From: Roridomyces roridus
Lineage: Eukaryota > Basidiomycota > Agaricomycetes > Agaricales > Mycenaceae
Assembly (NCBI GenBank): GCA_029378245.1
Contig: JARKIF010000187.1
Location: 1-60,290, forward strand
Reading direction: 5' to 3'
DNA: 60,290 bases
Below are positions 43,363 to 52,474 of the stretch, one piece after another. Numbering within the stretch: the first letter of the stretch is position 1; every line of letters begins with the position of its first letter. The notes beneath the pieces are model-generated. The model did not search any database and was not told where the DNA came from. It saw only the letters and a list, made by a program, of their open reading frames with translations. A program made the translations under genes and the position numbers.

Positions 43363-44077
43363 TGTCACGCGCTGACCTATTTGCGCACGTGACAATGCCA
43401 AATAAACCCGATATACATTGGCGCCGTACAGCGTTAAAGTCATGGGAACCCCGTCTCGATCGGATTGAGGAAGAAGCCGAGGAAGACATTACTGTAGTAT
43501 TTCGTTCAATTCGTATGGTCACGGGTCACAGCGAATTTTTTATACGAAAAATTTTGTATGTCACAGGGTCACAAACAGGATTTTTCGCCTGCCGAGTGAT
43601 GCCGAGCTTAGCCGAGATCATATCACGATCAAATTTCCTTTTTGAGCACTGCCGGCCGTCGGCTACGAAAGGTTCCATTCGTATAGAAAGTCACACGTCG
43701 AACTGCCATTCGAATTGAACGGAATACTACAGTATTTAAAGATGTGGGAACAGTTTCATAATTATGAACGACAGCGTGGATGAGGGAAGGAGTTTTCGAT
43801 CAGTGAACTGTCAGATCATGACAGGCTTCTATGAAGAACACGGTGTAGACACGACAATAGGAGACGACAAAGGTGCAGGACAATAGTGCATGTCGGAAGC
43901 CAGGACAATTAGTGTAGCATCGTAGATCTATTCCTCATAGTATAAAAGCAGTAGCTAGTCGTCGTATTCTGTACCCTCTCCTAGTTATTCAGTTCATTTT
44001 ACGAGCTTTAGTAGCGCACTACCCAATCCGCAGCATCTTACCGCTGTTGGACGCGTGAAACAAGTCTTGTCGTGACA
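43363..44077 (+). mobile_element. Solo LTR, plus orientation, 5-bp target duplication
   Basis: It begins TGTCACG and ends CGTGACA, flanked by GTCCG at 43358-43362 and 44078-44082. A TATA box (TATAAAAGC) lies near 43940. Without the inserted MITE it is about 472 bp, matching the inverted copy at 45375-45849. No internal retroelement region remains. The duplication falls inside the module's D-like arm. Confidence 0.85.
43492..43732. mobile_element. MITE, 241 bp, TA target duplication, inside the solo LTR
   Basis: The ends CTGTAGTATTTCGTTCAATT and, reversed, CTGTAGTATTCCGTTCAATT are flanked by TA. The related LTR at 45375-45849 has the empty site with a single TA (GACATTATTTAAAG in matching orientation). 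A sister copy lies at 46532-46773. Confidence 0.9.
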
Positions 44078-44104
44078 GTCCGCGCCCGCCAACTTTTCTT
44101 GTAT

Positions 44105-45080
44105 TCACTGCGTTCCGAGCCCTCGTGGACACAGATTGTGTCTACCAGGGTAGACACAGGGGTCTGATGGGCTGTGGCTACCTGTTAGGTGTCAGATCCG
44201 AGTAGCAGGGATAAAATCGCCCGGAGAAGATTTGGACCGGAGTTCCGGTTAAATGTCGAAAGAACCGGAGGAAGGGAAAGTTGGACCGGAGTTCCGGGGC
44301 GATTGTCGGAGGAACGGTGACACCACTAAGGTCGAGGGTGACCGTCTGCCCAGCAATGTGAGATGAGGACCGGACTGGACCGGAGTTCCGGATGAGGAAT
44401 CTGATCGGAGAGAGGAGGGGCTCGGATAGACCAAGGTGGAAGGAATGCACCAAGAACGTCGATAATCAAACTGAAGTACCGAGTACAAAAGGAAAGTCTT
44501 ATATACTAAGTGTGAGAGATATTTGTCAAGACACTAAAATAGACTTGAGAACGGACATAACCGGCTAAGTGGATATAAGGTGATTAAGTCCGCACGGAGT
44601 GATCAGTGGATGTCACTCCAGAGCATGTCAGATGAATATCCTGTCAAGGTTCCTTTTTCATGTGAATAACCAAAATACCCGGTGTAGTCCGAGAAGCAGG
44701 ACTCGGCCTGACAGATGGGACGGATCCGGAGTTGGGTCAAAGGAACCGGAACTCCGGTCAAAGAAACTCCGGTTAAAGGAACCGGAGTCCGGAGTTTGGA
44801 TGAAGTTGGAACGGGACGTAACACTACCCCAGTGTAGACACCAGTGGAAGGGGGGTAGACAGAGCTAGCGAGACGGAGACAGAGGGTGGACAGAGCCTTC
44901 AAAAGTGAGGTACAAGCAGCGAGCCAGAGGTTTGTCGGGGTCTGTCCACGTGGGTCTGTCTACGGGGCTAGACCGATGTCAATCAGTGATGGACCCAGCG
45001 GGCAGGGCCTGGACACAGGGTAGACGTGGGATACAATCAGCGAGCCACAGGTCTGTCCACGGGGATGCGGAACGCAGTGA
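44105..45080. mobile_element. TIR element, 976 bp, inside a tRNA-like module
   Basis: TCACTGCGTTCCG at the left is matched by CGGAACGCAGTGA at the right, with further inverted similarity (CGTGGACA). The interior has repeated GACCGGAGTTCCGG and GTAGACACAG motifs and no gene. A target duplication is not evident. Confidence 0.6.
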
Positions 45081-45367
45081 CTGCTTGTAAAGTTAGATAG
45101 CGGGAGTCTGTTCGATTCAGGCGCGGGTCCTATGAGAGAAAGACATGACTCTTTTTGCCACGCAGTGCTTTCAAAACCCGACAGTTGCCAAAATCTCCCA
45201 CGGTTGAAATGATACAAGCTGTTGGACGTCAGTCCCAATCAAGACCGGCCGACACTGTTTTCATGCAATACACACGAGCTCTCAGTTTCACCGGGAAAAG
45301 CATGCCCATGACGGTGGTCCGTTCCTGCACTCTGTAGTTTGTAGCGTTGGTGATCATTTCGCAGGTA

Positions 45368-46437
45368 AGGTAGGTGTCACGACAAGACTTGTTTCACGCG
45401 TCCAACAGCGGTAAGATGCTGAGGATTGGGTAGTGCGCTACTAAAGCTCGTAAAATGAACTGAATAAAAGTCTAGGAGAGGGTACAGAATACCACGACTA
45501 GCTACTGCTTTTATACTATGAGGAATAGATCTACGATGCTACACTAATTGTCCTGGCTTCCGACATGCACTATTGTCCTGCACCGTTGTCGTCTCCTATT
45601 GTCATGTCTACACCGTGTTCATCATAGAAGCCTGTCATGATCTGACAGTTCACTGATCGAAAACTCCTTCCCTCATCCACGCTGTCGTTCATAAATATGA
45701 AACTGTCCCACGTCTTTAAATAATGTCTTCCTCGGCTTCTTCCTCAATCCGATCGAGACGGGGTTCCCAGGACTTTAGCGCTGTACGGCGCCAATGCTTA
45801 TCTGGTTTGTTTGGCGTTGTCACGTGCGCAAATAGATCAGCGCATGACAGTAGGCGCCAGTCACTCACAACGAGCGTGCACGTGATCAAAGCGTGACAGC
45901 CATTAAGCTCCGGCCACAAAACATTTAGACCAAAAGTAGAACCTGGAAATGAAGCATTTGGACCATCCTGACAGATCTGTGGTGTCAGATTGTGAAAATA
46001 TGGTTTGTTCATGGAGCAGTATGCAATTTTTATTTTGGATTTTCTTTGACTTCTAAACTGAGTATCTCATCGAATGGGAGCATTTTCAATTTGGAGGTCG
46101 AAAATATTTGCCGCTTATATAAGGCTCCCACGGTCCATATAAGGCAGTATCATGATCAAATATCAGCGGGACATCAAGCCGAGCAAGTCCACAGCTTTCC
46201 AACAGCAAATGGAGCTTTTTCGACAGATTTGAGCCCATTCCAGTCATTCCACCTCGTTCCTGACCAAAGTAATGCACGATGAGTCACCCGAAAAAAGGCC
46301 GATTTTTTCGGACCTTTGTAAAACACATCGTAAGGCGATTTGGAGCCTAGTTGGTTTCGGACCCAGAATTTTTGCCGTCACGCGTCACGCTGTGACAAAT
46401 CACGTGAGCGCTCGTTGTGAGTGACTGGCGCCTACCT
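45368..46437. mobile_element. TIR element with TA target duplication, host of a solo LTR
   Basis: The ends AGGTAGGCGCCAGTCACTCA (left end read across the LTR insertion) and its reverse complement are flanked by TA at 45366-45367 and 46438-46439. The inverted similarity extends over about 50 bp. Without the LTR it is about 590 bp and non-coding. Confidence 0.75.
45375..45849 (-). mobile_element. Solo LTR, minus orientation, 5-bp target duplication
   Basis: 475 bp with TGTCACG and CATGACA ends, flanked by GTAGG at 45370-45374 and 45850-45854. It is the inverted relative of the LTR at 43363-44077 and lacks that copy's MITE. Confidence 0.85.
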
Positions 46438-46531
46438 TAGCTCGTTCGATTTGGGCATGAGGTATAGAGCATTCCAAGGGGTGGTAATTTTTTATGCATG
46501 TTACATGAGGATACTTTGAACTCGTGTAGTA

Positions 46532-46773
46532 CTGTAGTATTCCGTTCAATTCGAATGGACATTTGACGTGTGACTTTCTATACGAATGGAACCTTTCGTA
46601 TGCGACGGCCGGCACGTCCCAAAAAGGCAATTTGATCCGCCGGCAGGCGGCGGCACGCACCGGCAGGGCTCGGCGGAGCGAAAATTTGGCTTGTGACCCT
46701 GTGACATACGAAATTTTCCGTATAAAAAATTGGCTGTGACATGTGACCATACGAATTGAACGAAATACTACAG
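46532..46773. mobile_element. MITE, 242 bp, TA target duplication, second copy of the 43492 family
   Basis: CTGTAGTATTCCGTTCAATT and its near-inverse at the right end, with TA at 46530-46531 and 46774-46775. It is oriented opposite to the first copy and almost the same length. Confidence 0.85.
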
Positions 46774-46915
46774 TACACTCAACTCTCTGCCGTGCGACAG
46801 TATCCCAGCGGAGAACTTTTCTTCACACGCAACTCAGGTTACTAATCCAAGTCGTTGCCTTGTTTTCGAGACCGGGCTAACAACCAGACTTATGCATGAT
46901 CCAGTGACTCGACCA

Positions 46916-47004
46916 GACACGTGTATTGCGGTGGTCCGCATCCGTTGAATGTGAAGTCTTAGGAATCGACGATCCTCTACTAACGGTCGATTCAGGCGCG
47001 TGTC
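46916..47004 (+). ncRNA. tRNA-like module, T-loop shortened
   Basis: Acceptor-like GACACGT/GCGTGTC (7 pairs with one G-T), D-like GCGG/CCGC around TGGT. The T-loop has lost a base (GGTCGATTC) and no T-run follows closely, so this copy is probably inactive. Confidence 0.4.
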
Positions 47005-47186
47005 ATGGCTTGGTCGTACTTAGGCTCGGACCAGCATTTACTTCAGGAATACCTCCTATGGACACCAATACCTTCCCCTGCAAAAGTGCCCGTGGGACTG
47101 GTTCGAGTCTATATCCGGGTCTCCGGAAGCTTTTTTGCTGAATAATTCATTATTCCCATTTCAGCCCACAATAGGCTATACCAACC

Positions 47187-47425
47187 CGGTTGATATTCAA
47201 CTGCAGCAAACGGCTATGCGACGTCTGAGATCTGAGAGCCCACTTTCAAGGTGTATTGATCCGCCGGAGCCTGTTCGATTCGGCCTTCAGTGCATAGTAT
47301 GTAGTCGATACAGTTGATACTTTTGTGGTGTGCCGGGATTGCTCACATCCAACGTCCGGCTCAAGGCCATCACGAACGAGTTGTTTAGACACTTGATCAC
47401 CCGTCTATTGCGGCGGTCCGCGCCC
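47187..47425 (+). repeat. Duplicated segment, copy 2 of 43141-43362
   Basis: Contains the GCCTG-TTCGATT-CGGCC hairpin at 47269-47285 and leads directly into the module at 47398. Confidence 0.65.
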
Positions 47426-47491
47426 GCCAACTTTTCTTTGATTTGCTTGTAAAGTTAGCTAGCGGGAGCCTGTTCGATTCAGGCGCGTGTC
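47398..47491 (+). ncRNA. tRNA-like module
   Basis: D-like GCGG/CCGC around CGGT, central stem CCCGC/GCGGG (both strands changed relative to CCTGC/GCAGG), T-arm GCCTG-TTCGATT-CAGGC. The acceptor-like stem is weaker (5 of 7). T6 at 47510-47515 lies 18 nt downstream. Confidence 0.5.
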
Positions 47492-47707
47492 GTGGCTCTC
47501 TTGGTCGGCTTTTTTGCAACGTCGAGCTGACAGAAAAAAATGAGTTTGAAAGCCGAATTTCAGCAAGCAAACTGTGAGATATTCGGTGTTTTGGATCAGT
47601 ATTTATGTCCGGCGGGTCAGAAGCATTTCAACCGTGGGAATGCCACCAGCGCGAGGCACGACAAACTCTAGTCTGCATATGAGCATATTGTGTGACTAGG
47701 TAAACAC

Positions 47708-47791
47708 GTCCCGCGGCGGTGGTCCGCCTCTGCACTCAACACCCGTCGACCATGTTTTGGCAGTGAGTCCTGTTCGATTCGGGAGTGGGAC
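47708..47791 (+). ncRNA. tRNA-like module, best closing stem
   Basis: Acceptor-like GTCCCGC/GTGGGAC (7 pairs including one G-T), D-like GGCGG/CCGCC around TGGT, central stem CTGC/GCAG, T-arm TCCTG-TTCGATT-CGGGA. T7 at 47812-47818 lies 20 nt downstream. Confidence 0.55.
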
Positions 47792-48315
47792 ATCCATCCT
47801 GTTCGCCCCTCTTTTTTTCTTTTTCTTTCTTTTCTGGCTCAGTGCCGATCATCCTACTAGCATACGCACATGATTGAACCGTGCCACGGATCCGATTCTT
47901 ACATCGAGAACAGCATAAGAAACATCTGACGGCAATCAAATCATGATCGGAGTTTGAAACGCTTCTTATCTCCCACCACCATCGATATGTACCGACTTCC
48001 CTTGGTCTGCGTACCATCGCCATAGATCGTCGCCTGTACCAACACCATACCCTTCACCTGCCGCATTTGCCTCACCCAAGCTTCACCGCGAGTCATACCG
48101 ACGGATCAGAAATCGAGTCACAAAGCCACCCCTATTGAACCCTTCTACTGCCGAAGAGGGGCTAACACTTTCCCAGTCTCCCTCCGTATCCAGCTTTCCC
48201 TCTACTTGCAGCGCCGTGTACCGCTTGCCACCGCTTGCCACCTCCTCTCTGGACTCTTCCAGTTATCCGATTGACGTGAGACAGATTCCTTGGGCATTTC
48301 GGCACCGCCCATACA

Positions 48316-48323
48316 TATATATA
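48316..48323 (+). promoter_or_regulatory. TATA box of the second 2OG oxygenase gene
   Basis: TATATATA lies 52 nt upstream of the ATG at 48375, in an otherwise mixed-composition 5' flank. Confidence 0.5.
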
Positions 48324-48374
48324 CACAGCCTGGACTTTCACAGCTTCTCCCATCTCTTCTTCCAACCCACCACC

Positions 48375-49167
48375 ATGTCCGACCCCAACCAGCGCTTTGT
48401 CCCCAGCGGCCTCGTTGACTTCCCCGCAGCCGGGCTTCCCGAGTACAAATCCTGCTACGCCATCGTCCTCGACTCCCTTTTCACTCGCGAAGAGCTCACC
48501 GCTTTCCTCGCCGAAGCCGAATCCTCTGGCCCTTGGCAGATAGCCCAAATCAACGCTGGGGATTACGCCTTTACGGACACGTCGTACAGGAAAGGGGATC
48601 GCCTCATCTACGACTCGTTTGAGCTCTCCGAGAAGATCTTCGCGCGGATGCGCCCGTTCTTGGGGGCCATTGAAGAGATCGAGATGCCTGCATACATCCG
48701 GGGCCGCGAGATGACGAGGGCGAGGCAGAAGTGGCGGATGGTGAGGTTAAATGAACGGTTGAGGTACTTGAGGTACCCCGTGGGCGGCTTTTTCAAAGAG
48801 CATGCCGATGGCACGTACGTCTGCCAGTGAGTCAACTTTCGTCTCTCGTTCTCAAGTTTGTCTGAACGCCAATTGTAGAGAGACGAAGCAACGCACATTC
48901 TTCACGCTTCAGTTCTACCTCCCGTCCAACGCCTCTGGGTCAGACGAGAGCTTTCTACCTCCACAAGGCGGGTCGACGCGCTTCCTCTCCTTGGACGACG
49001 ATCGGGACGACTACGCTGACGTAGAGGCGCGCCCTGGCCGCGCCTTGATCTTCCAGCACGCCGATTTGCTGCATACGGGCGAGTTGGTTACGGGAGGCGT
49101 CAAGGTCACCGTACGCTCAGACATACTGTACGAAAAGGTCGGCGAGCCTGTCCCCCTGGACGATTGA
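48375..49167 (+). CDS. 2-oxoglutarate/Fe(II) oxygenase, prolyl-4-hydroxylase-like, copy 2
   Basis: Two exons (48375-48826 and 48879-49167) with an intron starting GTGAGTC and ending TTGTAG, at the same position as in the copy at 35650-36506. About 246 residues. FFKEHADGTYVC gives the HxD pair, LIFQHADLLHTGELV the distal His, and VTVRSDILYE the 2OG-binding Arg. YRKGDRLIYDSFELSEKIFA and RQKWRMVRLNERLRYLRYPV match the paralogue closely. Substrate unknown. The gene looks intact, has a TATA box, and is followed 94 bp downstream by a tRNA-like module. Confidence 0.85.
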
Positions 49168-49260
49168 ACTCTTTCGCAATTTCACTATGTATCTCTCTAT
49201 GCGACCAATGGATGCTAAATTCTCAACGAGACGAACACTCACTCGACGGTGTGATGAAAC

Positions 49261-49324
49261 GCTGGAGGCGGTGGCCCTCCGCCCCTCCCATGAGGCAGGC
49301 CGCTTGTTTGATCCAGGCTCCAGC
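49261..49324 (+). ncRNA. tRNA-like module, short form
   Basis: Closing stem GCTGGA/TCCAGC (6 pairs, unlike other copies), D-like GGCGG/CCGCC, a compact central hairpin CCTC/GAGG, T-arm GCTTG-TTTGATC-CAGGC. T5 at 49352-49356 lies 27 nt downstream. Confidence 0.45.
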
Positions 49325-49782
49325 CATGCAGCTCAGTGCGCGCGCTATTTCTTTTTGCTGGAAACGAAGCAAACTCTTGCTCAATGTGGGTGCGCACTCA
49401 ACCAACGGAGACGCAGGTTCAACTGGATGAGCCGATGGGAAAGGGTCGGCGGGCTTACAAAGAGACTCACTACGGACTCCAGAAAGAGGAGTGCCGAAAT
49501 GATCGCGGGACTCGGCAGAACGGGACGTTTGATAAGAACAGTCAACTGCTTGGCGCTTTGCTGCGCTTTGACACGTGGCTTCCATCAGGCATCAGGAAAG
49601 AGCCATCGTGATGGCTTGGCCCGCAGCTCAGCTCCCCATGGTAGAACGGCGAGTCCCAATAAACCGCAGTCTGCCGCAGTTCGATGAAACACCAATCAGT
49701 CCTACGCAACGCCGATCATCGGCTTGTTTGAAAAACCAGACGCGCACGACGCGTCTCTTGTCGTCTTTTCTCTCCCTCGCCC

Positions 49783-51150
49783 ATGCTGCTCCCCAAGTGG
49801 CTCGCTCTTGCTGTTATACCCTCCGCCACTCTCGCGCTCAAGAGTACCGGTGAAATCCCCGAGCGGAATGGAGTCATCGGCGGTGTTGGCGACAAGAGTT
49901 TCACAATCAAGACTACCCCGGCAGTCGCGCGGACGCCAGGCAAGCTGCGCGTCACGGAGAACTCTGGCATCTGTGGTAAATTCTTCGCCCTTTTCGTGGC
50001 TCATCCTGCCTGCTCACGCGCCGCACGCGACTAGAAACGACGCAGAACGTCTACCAGGCGTCTGGGTATGGGGACATTGCGGCGAATCAGAGCATTTGGT
50101 ACGCGTATATTTCGCATCGCGTTCTCTTACTCGAATTCCACGTAGGTTTTGGTACTTTGACGCGCGCAAGAACCCGGCCAACGCGCCCCTCGTTCTGTGG
50201 TTTAACGGAGGAGTACGTCCGTCGTCGACGCGCATTCCATCATCCTGATCGCTCTTCAGCCCGGCAGTAGCAGCATGATAGGCCTGTTGCAAGAAAACGG
50301 TCCCTGCCGCATCACCAATGACTCGTACATCGACCAACCCGTCGGCGTCGGCTTCTCGCACGGGGAGGAGAAAGTAGGTACATCGGAGGAGGCTGCCGCG
50401 GATCTCTGGACGTTCCTCCAAATGTTCTTGGCCGACGAAAGGTTCGCTCATTTGGTCAAGAATGATTTGGGTATTTGGACCGAGTCGTGCGTCGTCTTCA
50501 GTCGTTTCGTGTGCATACTTGCAACAATTGAAAGATATGGGGGACACTACGGCCCCGTGTTTGCCAAATACTTTCTCACACAAAATACCGCCATCCGGGG
50601 CCACACTACGGCGGGTGTTCACCTCAACATGAAAGCGCTGGGGATCGGCAATGGTATTACTGTGCGCCGAGTTCCTCCTATCGTCGTACTGCTGTTTTAC
50701 GGAACATCATGCAGGATTCGTTTACGCAATACTCGGAATACATAACCTACGCCGAGGAGAACCCCTACGTCGTCCCGCTGGTCCCCACCGACTGGATCGC
50801 TGACGCCAAAACGGCATGGAACCAAACGGGAGGGTGCAAGGACCAGGTACCTTCCCTTCTTTCTCTTTAAAAGGTCAGGAGGTCTCATTCATCTAGATCA
50901 TCGCGTGCAACAACGGGGGAAACGACACGGTTCAGCAGCGCATTCAACAGGCGCTGTAGACGTACACCGTCAAGGGCAAGAACGCAGGGCTGTACAAGGC
51001 CACGGGTTTGCTCTCGTATTTGCGCGTCAAGGGCGCGGGGCACGAGGTTCCTGCGTATGGGAACGAGGCGGATGGGCTGGAGCGTGGAGAGGCGGCGTGG
51101 CAGATGTTCATGCAGACGATGAGGGGGGAGGAGTTGCCATGTTCGACTTG
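49783..51150 (+). pseudogene. Serine carboxypeptidase (S10) gene with internal deletions
   Basis: A start at 49783 gives signal-like MLLPKWLALAVIPSATLALK, then [58 protein letters not shown] and, across an intron, ESYGGHYGP with the nucleophile Ser. Introns near 49976, 50099, 50215, 50488, 50656 and 50848 have GT-AG ends. Two pieces usual in the family are missing: the stretch between ITNDS and YIDQPVG, and the longer stretch between IQQAL and YTVKGKNAGLY that normally carries the catalytic Asp. An in-frame TAG follows IQQAL. The final RVKGAGHEVPAYG has the catalytic His. The gene once encoded a secreted or vacuolar peptidase but cannot now be active. Confidence 0.75.
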
Positions 51151-51560
51151 AAACCCCTAATATCTATAGCTACCGTCCAAACCTATTTCTGGTTTACATA
51201 AATTTAGTTTTTCGTGGCTGTAACAGTCGAGTTCAGCCAACCGGGAGTCCGTTGAGTTCGGGATGACTCGAGTCCGATTTTTGTTCAAGACGAACCCACC
51301 AGAAATACTTGTCTCCGGCATCCCACCTGAGACTGGGGTCCACCGATTCACTGGGTTACCGGTACGAGCAGCCTATGCACCCGATTTTTTGAGGCAGCAT
51401 ATTCACAGGAACACTCTCATTTGGTGGCAAGTAAGTGAGTTGTGGAGAAGTTCCGCCGAATTGTCGCAGAAAACTCCTTTGACCGCAGATTCAACCGTGG
51501 GAAGTAGACTGATGGCACCAGCTTTGCTCTGTTGTGGAGCGAATTCTAACGATCAATGAA
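51151..51560. other. Intergenic with a degenerate T-arm-like hairpin
   Basis: Near 51247-51270 AGTCCG-TTGAGTT-CGGGAT resembles a decayed T-arm and is followed by a T5 run. No gene is seen. Confidence 0.3.
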
Positions 51561-51642
51561 GCCCATTGCAGTGGTCTGCATCCGCGTTCAGTCGTCATGC
51601 ATCTACGTACCAGCATAGTCCCTGTTCGATTCAGGAGTGGAC
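51561..51642 (+). ncRNA. tRNA-like module
   Basis: D-like GCAG/CTGC around TGGT replaces the usual GCGG/CCGC on both sides. T-arm CCTG-TTCGATT-CAGG; acceptor-like GCCCAT/GTGGAC (5 of 6). T9 at 51668-51676 lies 25 nt downstream. Confidence 0.5.
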
Positions 51643-51789
51643 GTTGTGGTAGTTTGTGAGCAAAGTGTTTTTTTTTGGAGTCCCCCAGTGGCAGTATTAT
51701 ATACCTTTTATTCTCTCAATTTTTGCTCTACTCTTATCACAACCACAAGTACCAGATCCCTGATTGTCGGGAGATTTCAACAGCTCCAA

Positions 51790-51893
51790 GCAATTTGATC
51801 CTGCTGCTCCTCCGAGCATGCTCGCCATCCAAGACAAGCTCGTGGATAAACCTTTGCAAGCAGGCAGCCTGTTCGATCCAGGCACGAGTCATG
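51790..51893 (+). ncRNA. tRNA-like module, 5' end unclear
   Basis: Central stem CCTGC/GCAGG with a long loop, and T-arm GCCTG-TTCGATC-CAGGC at 51867-51883. The D-like arm and acceptor 5' strand are not clear. T6 at 51921-51926. Confidence 0.4.
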
Positions 51894-52019
51894 CGCTGGA
51901 CGTCAACTTGAGTCCAACCATTTTTTATCCAGGCTTCTTTCTCGCCTCTTTCCAGCCGTTATCGACATCTAACAGTTCTGGTCTCGCGAACGGCGAGTGT
52001 GGTGCCGCCCTTACGTGAA

Positions 52020-52147
52020 ACACTGCAGTGTATATCAGCTTGGAAGGTATACCAACAGACCCAGCGGTAGCCCGCACCTGCACACATTGTCCACTGAATG
52101 ATCGAAATCTTTCCAGCAGCATAACCCGTTCGATTCGGGAATGGGTC
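52020..52147 (+). ncRNA. tRNA-like module with conserved upstream TATA-like element
   Basis: The module proper is 52058-52147: acceptor-like GACCCA/TGGGTC, D-like GCGG/CCGC around TAGC, central stem CTGC/GCAG, T-arm CCCG-TTCGATT-CGGG. ACTGCAGTGTATAT with AGCTTGGA lies just upstream (from 52022). T5 at 52170-52174 lies 22 nt downstream. Confidence 0.5.
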
Positions 52148-52284
52148 ATTCGGTGGACATTCACATTTCTTTTTATTTTTCTTTGAAATTCATTTTGACC
52201 GTTACTCACTCCTAGGTTCAAGAAACGAGCCTAGGGTCGAGCGTGGAGCCACCGACGCAACGGGAAAGGATTCCCTTGGAGAAA

Positions 52285-52410
52285 CACTGCAGTGTATATG
52301 AGCTTGGAAGCTATATAAAGGCACAGACCCAGCGGTGGCCCCGCACCTGCACACCGTCTTGGGTTGGCAATCTTTCCAGCAGGAAAACCCGTTCGATTCG
52401 GGAATGGGTC
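52285..52410 (+). ncRNA. tRNA-like module with conserved upstream TATA-like element
   Basis: Module 52326-52410: acceptor-like GACCCA/TGGGTC, D-like GCGG/CCGC around TGGCC, central stem CCTGC/GCAGG, T-arm CCCG-TTCGATT-CGGG. ACTGCAGTGTATAT lies about 40 nt upstream. Only T4 (52433-52436) follows, 22 nt downstream. Confidence 0.5.
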
Positions 52411-52474
52411 ATTGAGCGGTCGTCTCACTTTATTTTATTCAAAAAAAAGAAAAGAAACTTTGTTCCACAAAATT

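Larger units (their letters stand above)
43340..45129 (+). ncRNA. tRNA-like module split by a solo LTR and a TIR element
   Basis: The 5' part at 43340-43362 reads GACCCGTGTATTGCGGTGGTCCG. After the LTR it continues CGCCCGCCAACTTTTCTTG up to 44104. After the TIR element it continues from 45081 with AGCGGG and the T-arm GTCTG-TTCGATT-CAGGC, closing with GCGGGTC at 45123-45129. Joined, it has acceptor-like GACCCG/CGGGTC and central stem CCCGC/GCGGG, matching the uninterrupted copy at 47398-47491. T5 at 45152-45156 lies 22 nt downstream. Confidence 0.6.
45303..46463 (+). ncRNA. tRNA-like module split by nested insertions
   Basis: The 5' part 45303-45367 has CCCAT, D-like ACGG/CCGT around TGGT, and CCTGC...GCAGG closing the long loop. 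The element at 45368-46437 intervenes at a TA. The 3' part carries the T-arm GCTCG-TTCGATT-TGGGC and ATGAGGT. T6 at 46488-46493 lies 24 nt downstream. Removing the insertion restores contiguous stem and T-arm. Confidence 0.55.

Noticed and set aside
43363..45849. The inverted LTR pair as long terminal inverted repeats of one DNA transposon
   Set aside because: Each copy has its own exact 5-bp duplication (GTCCG and GTAGG), so they are independent insertions.
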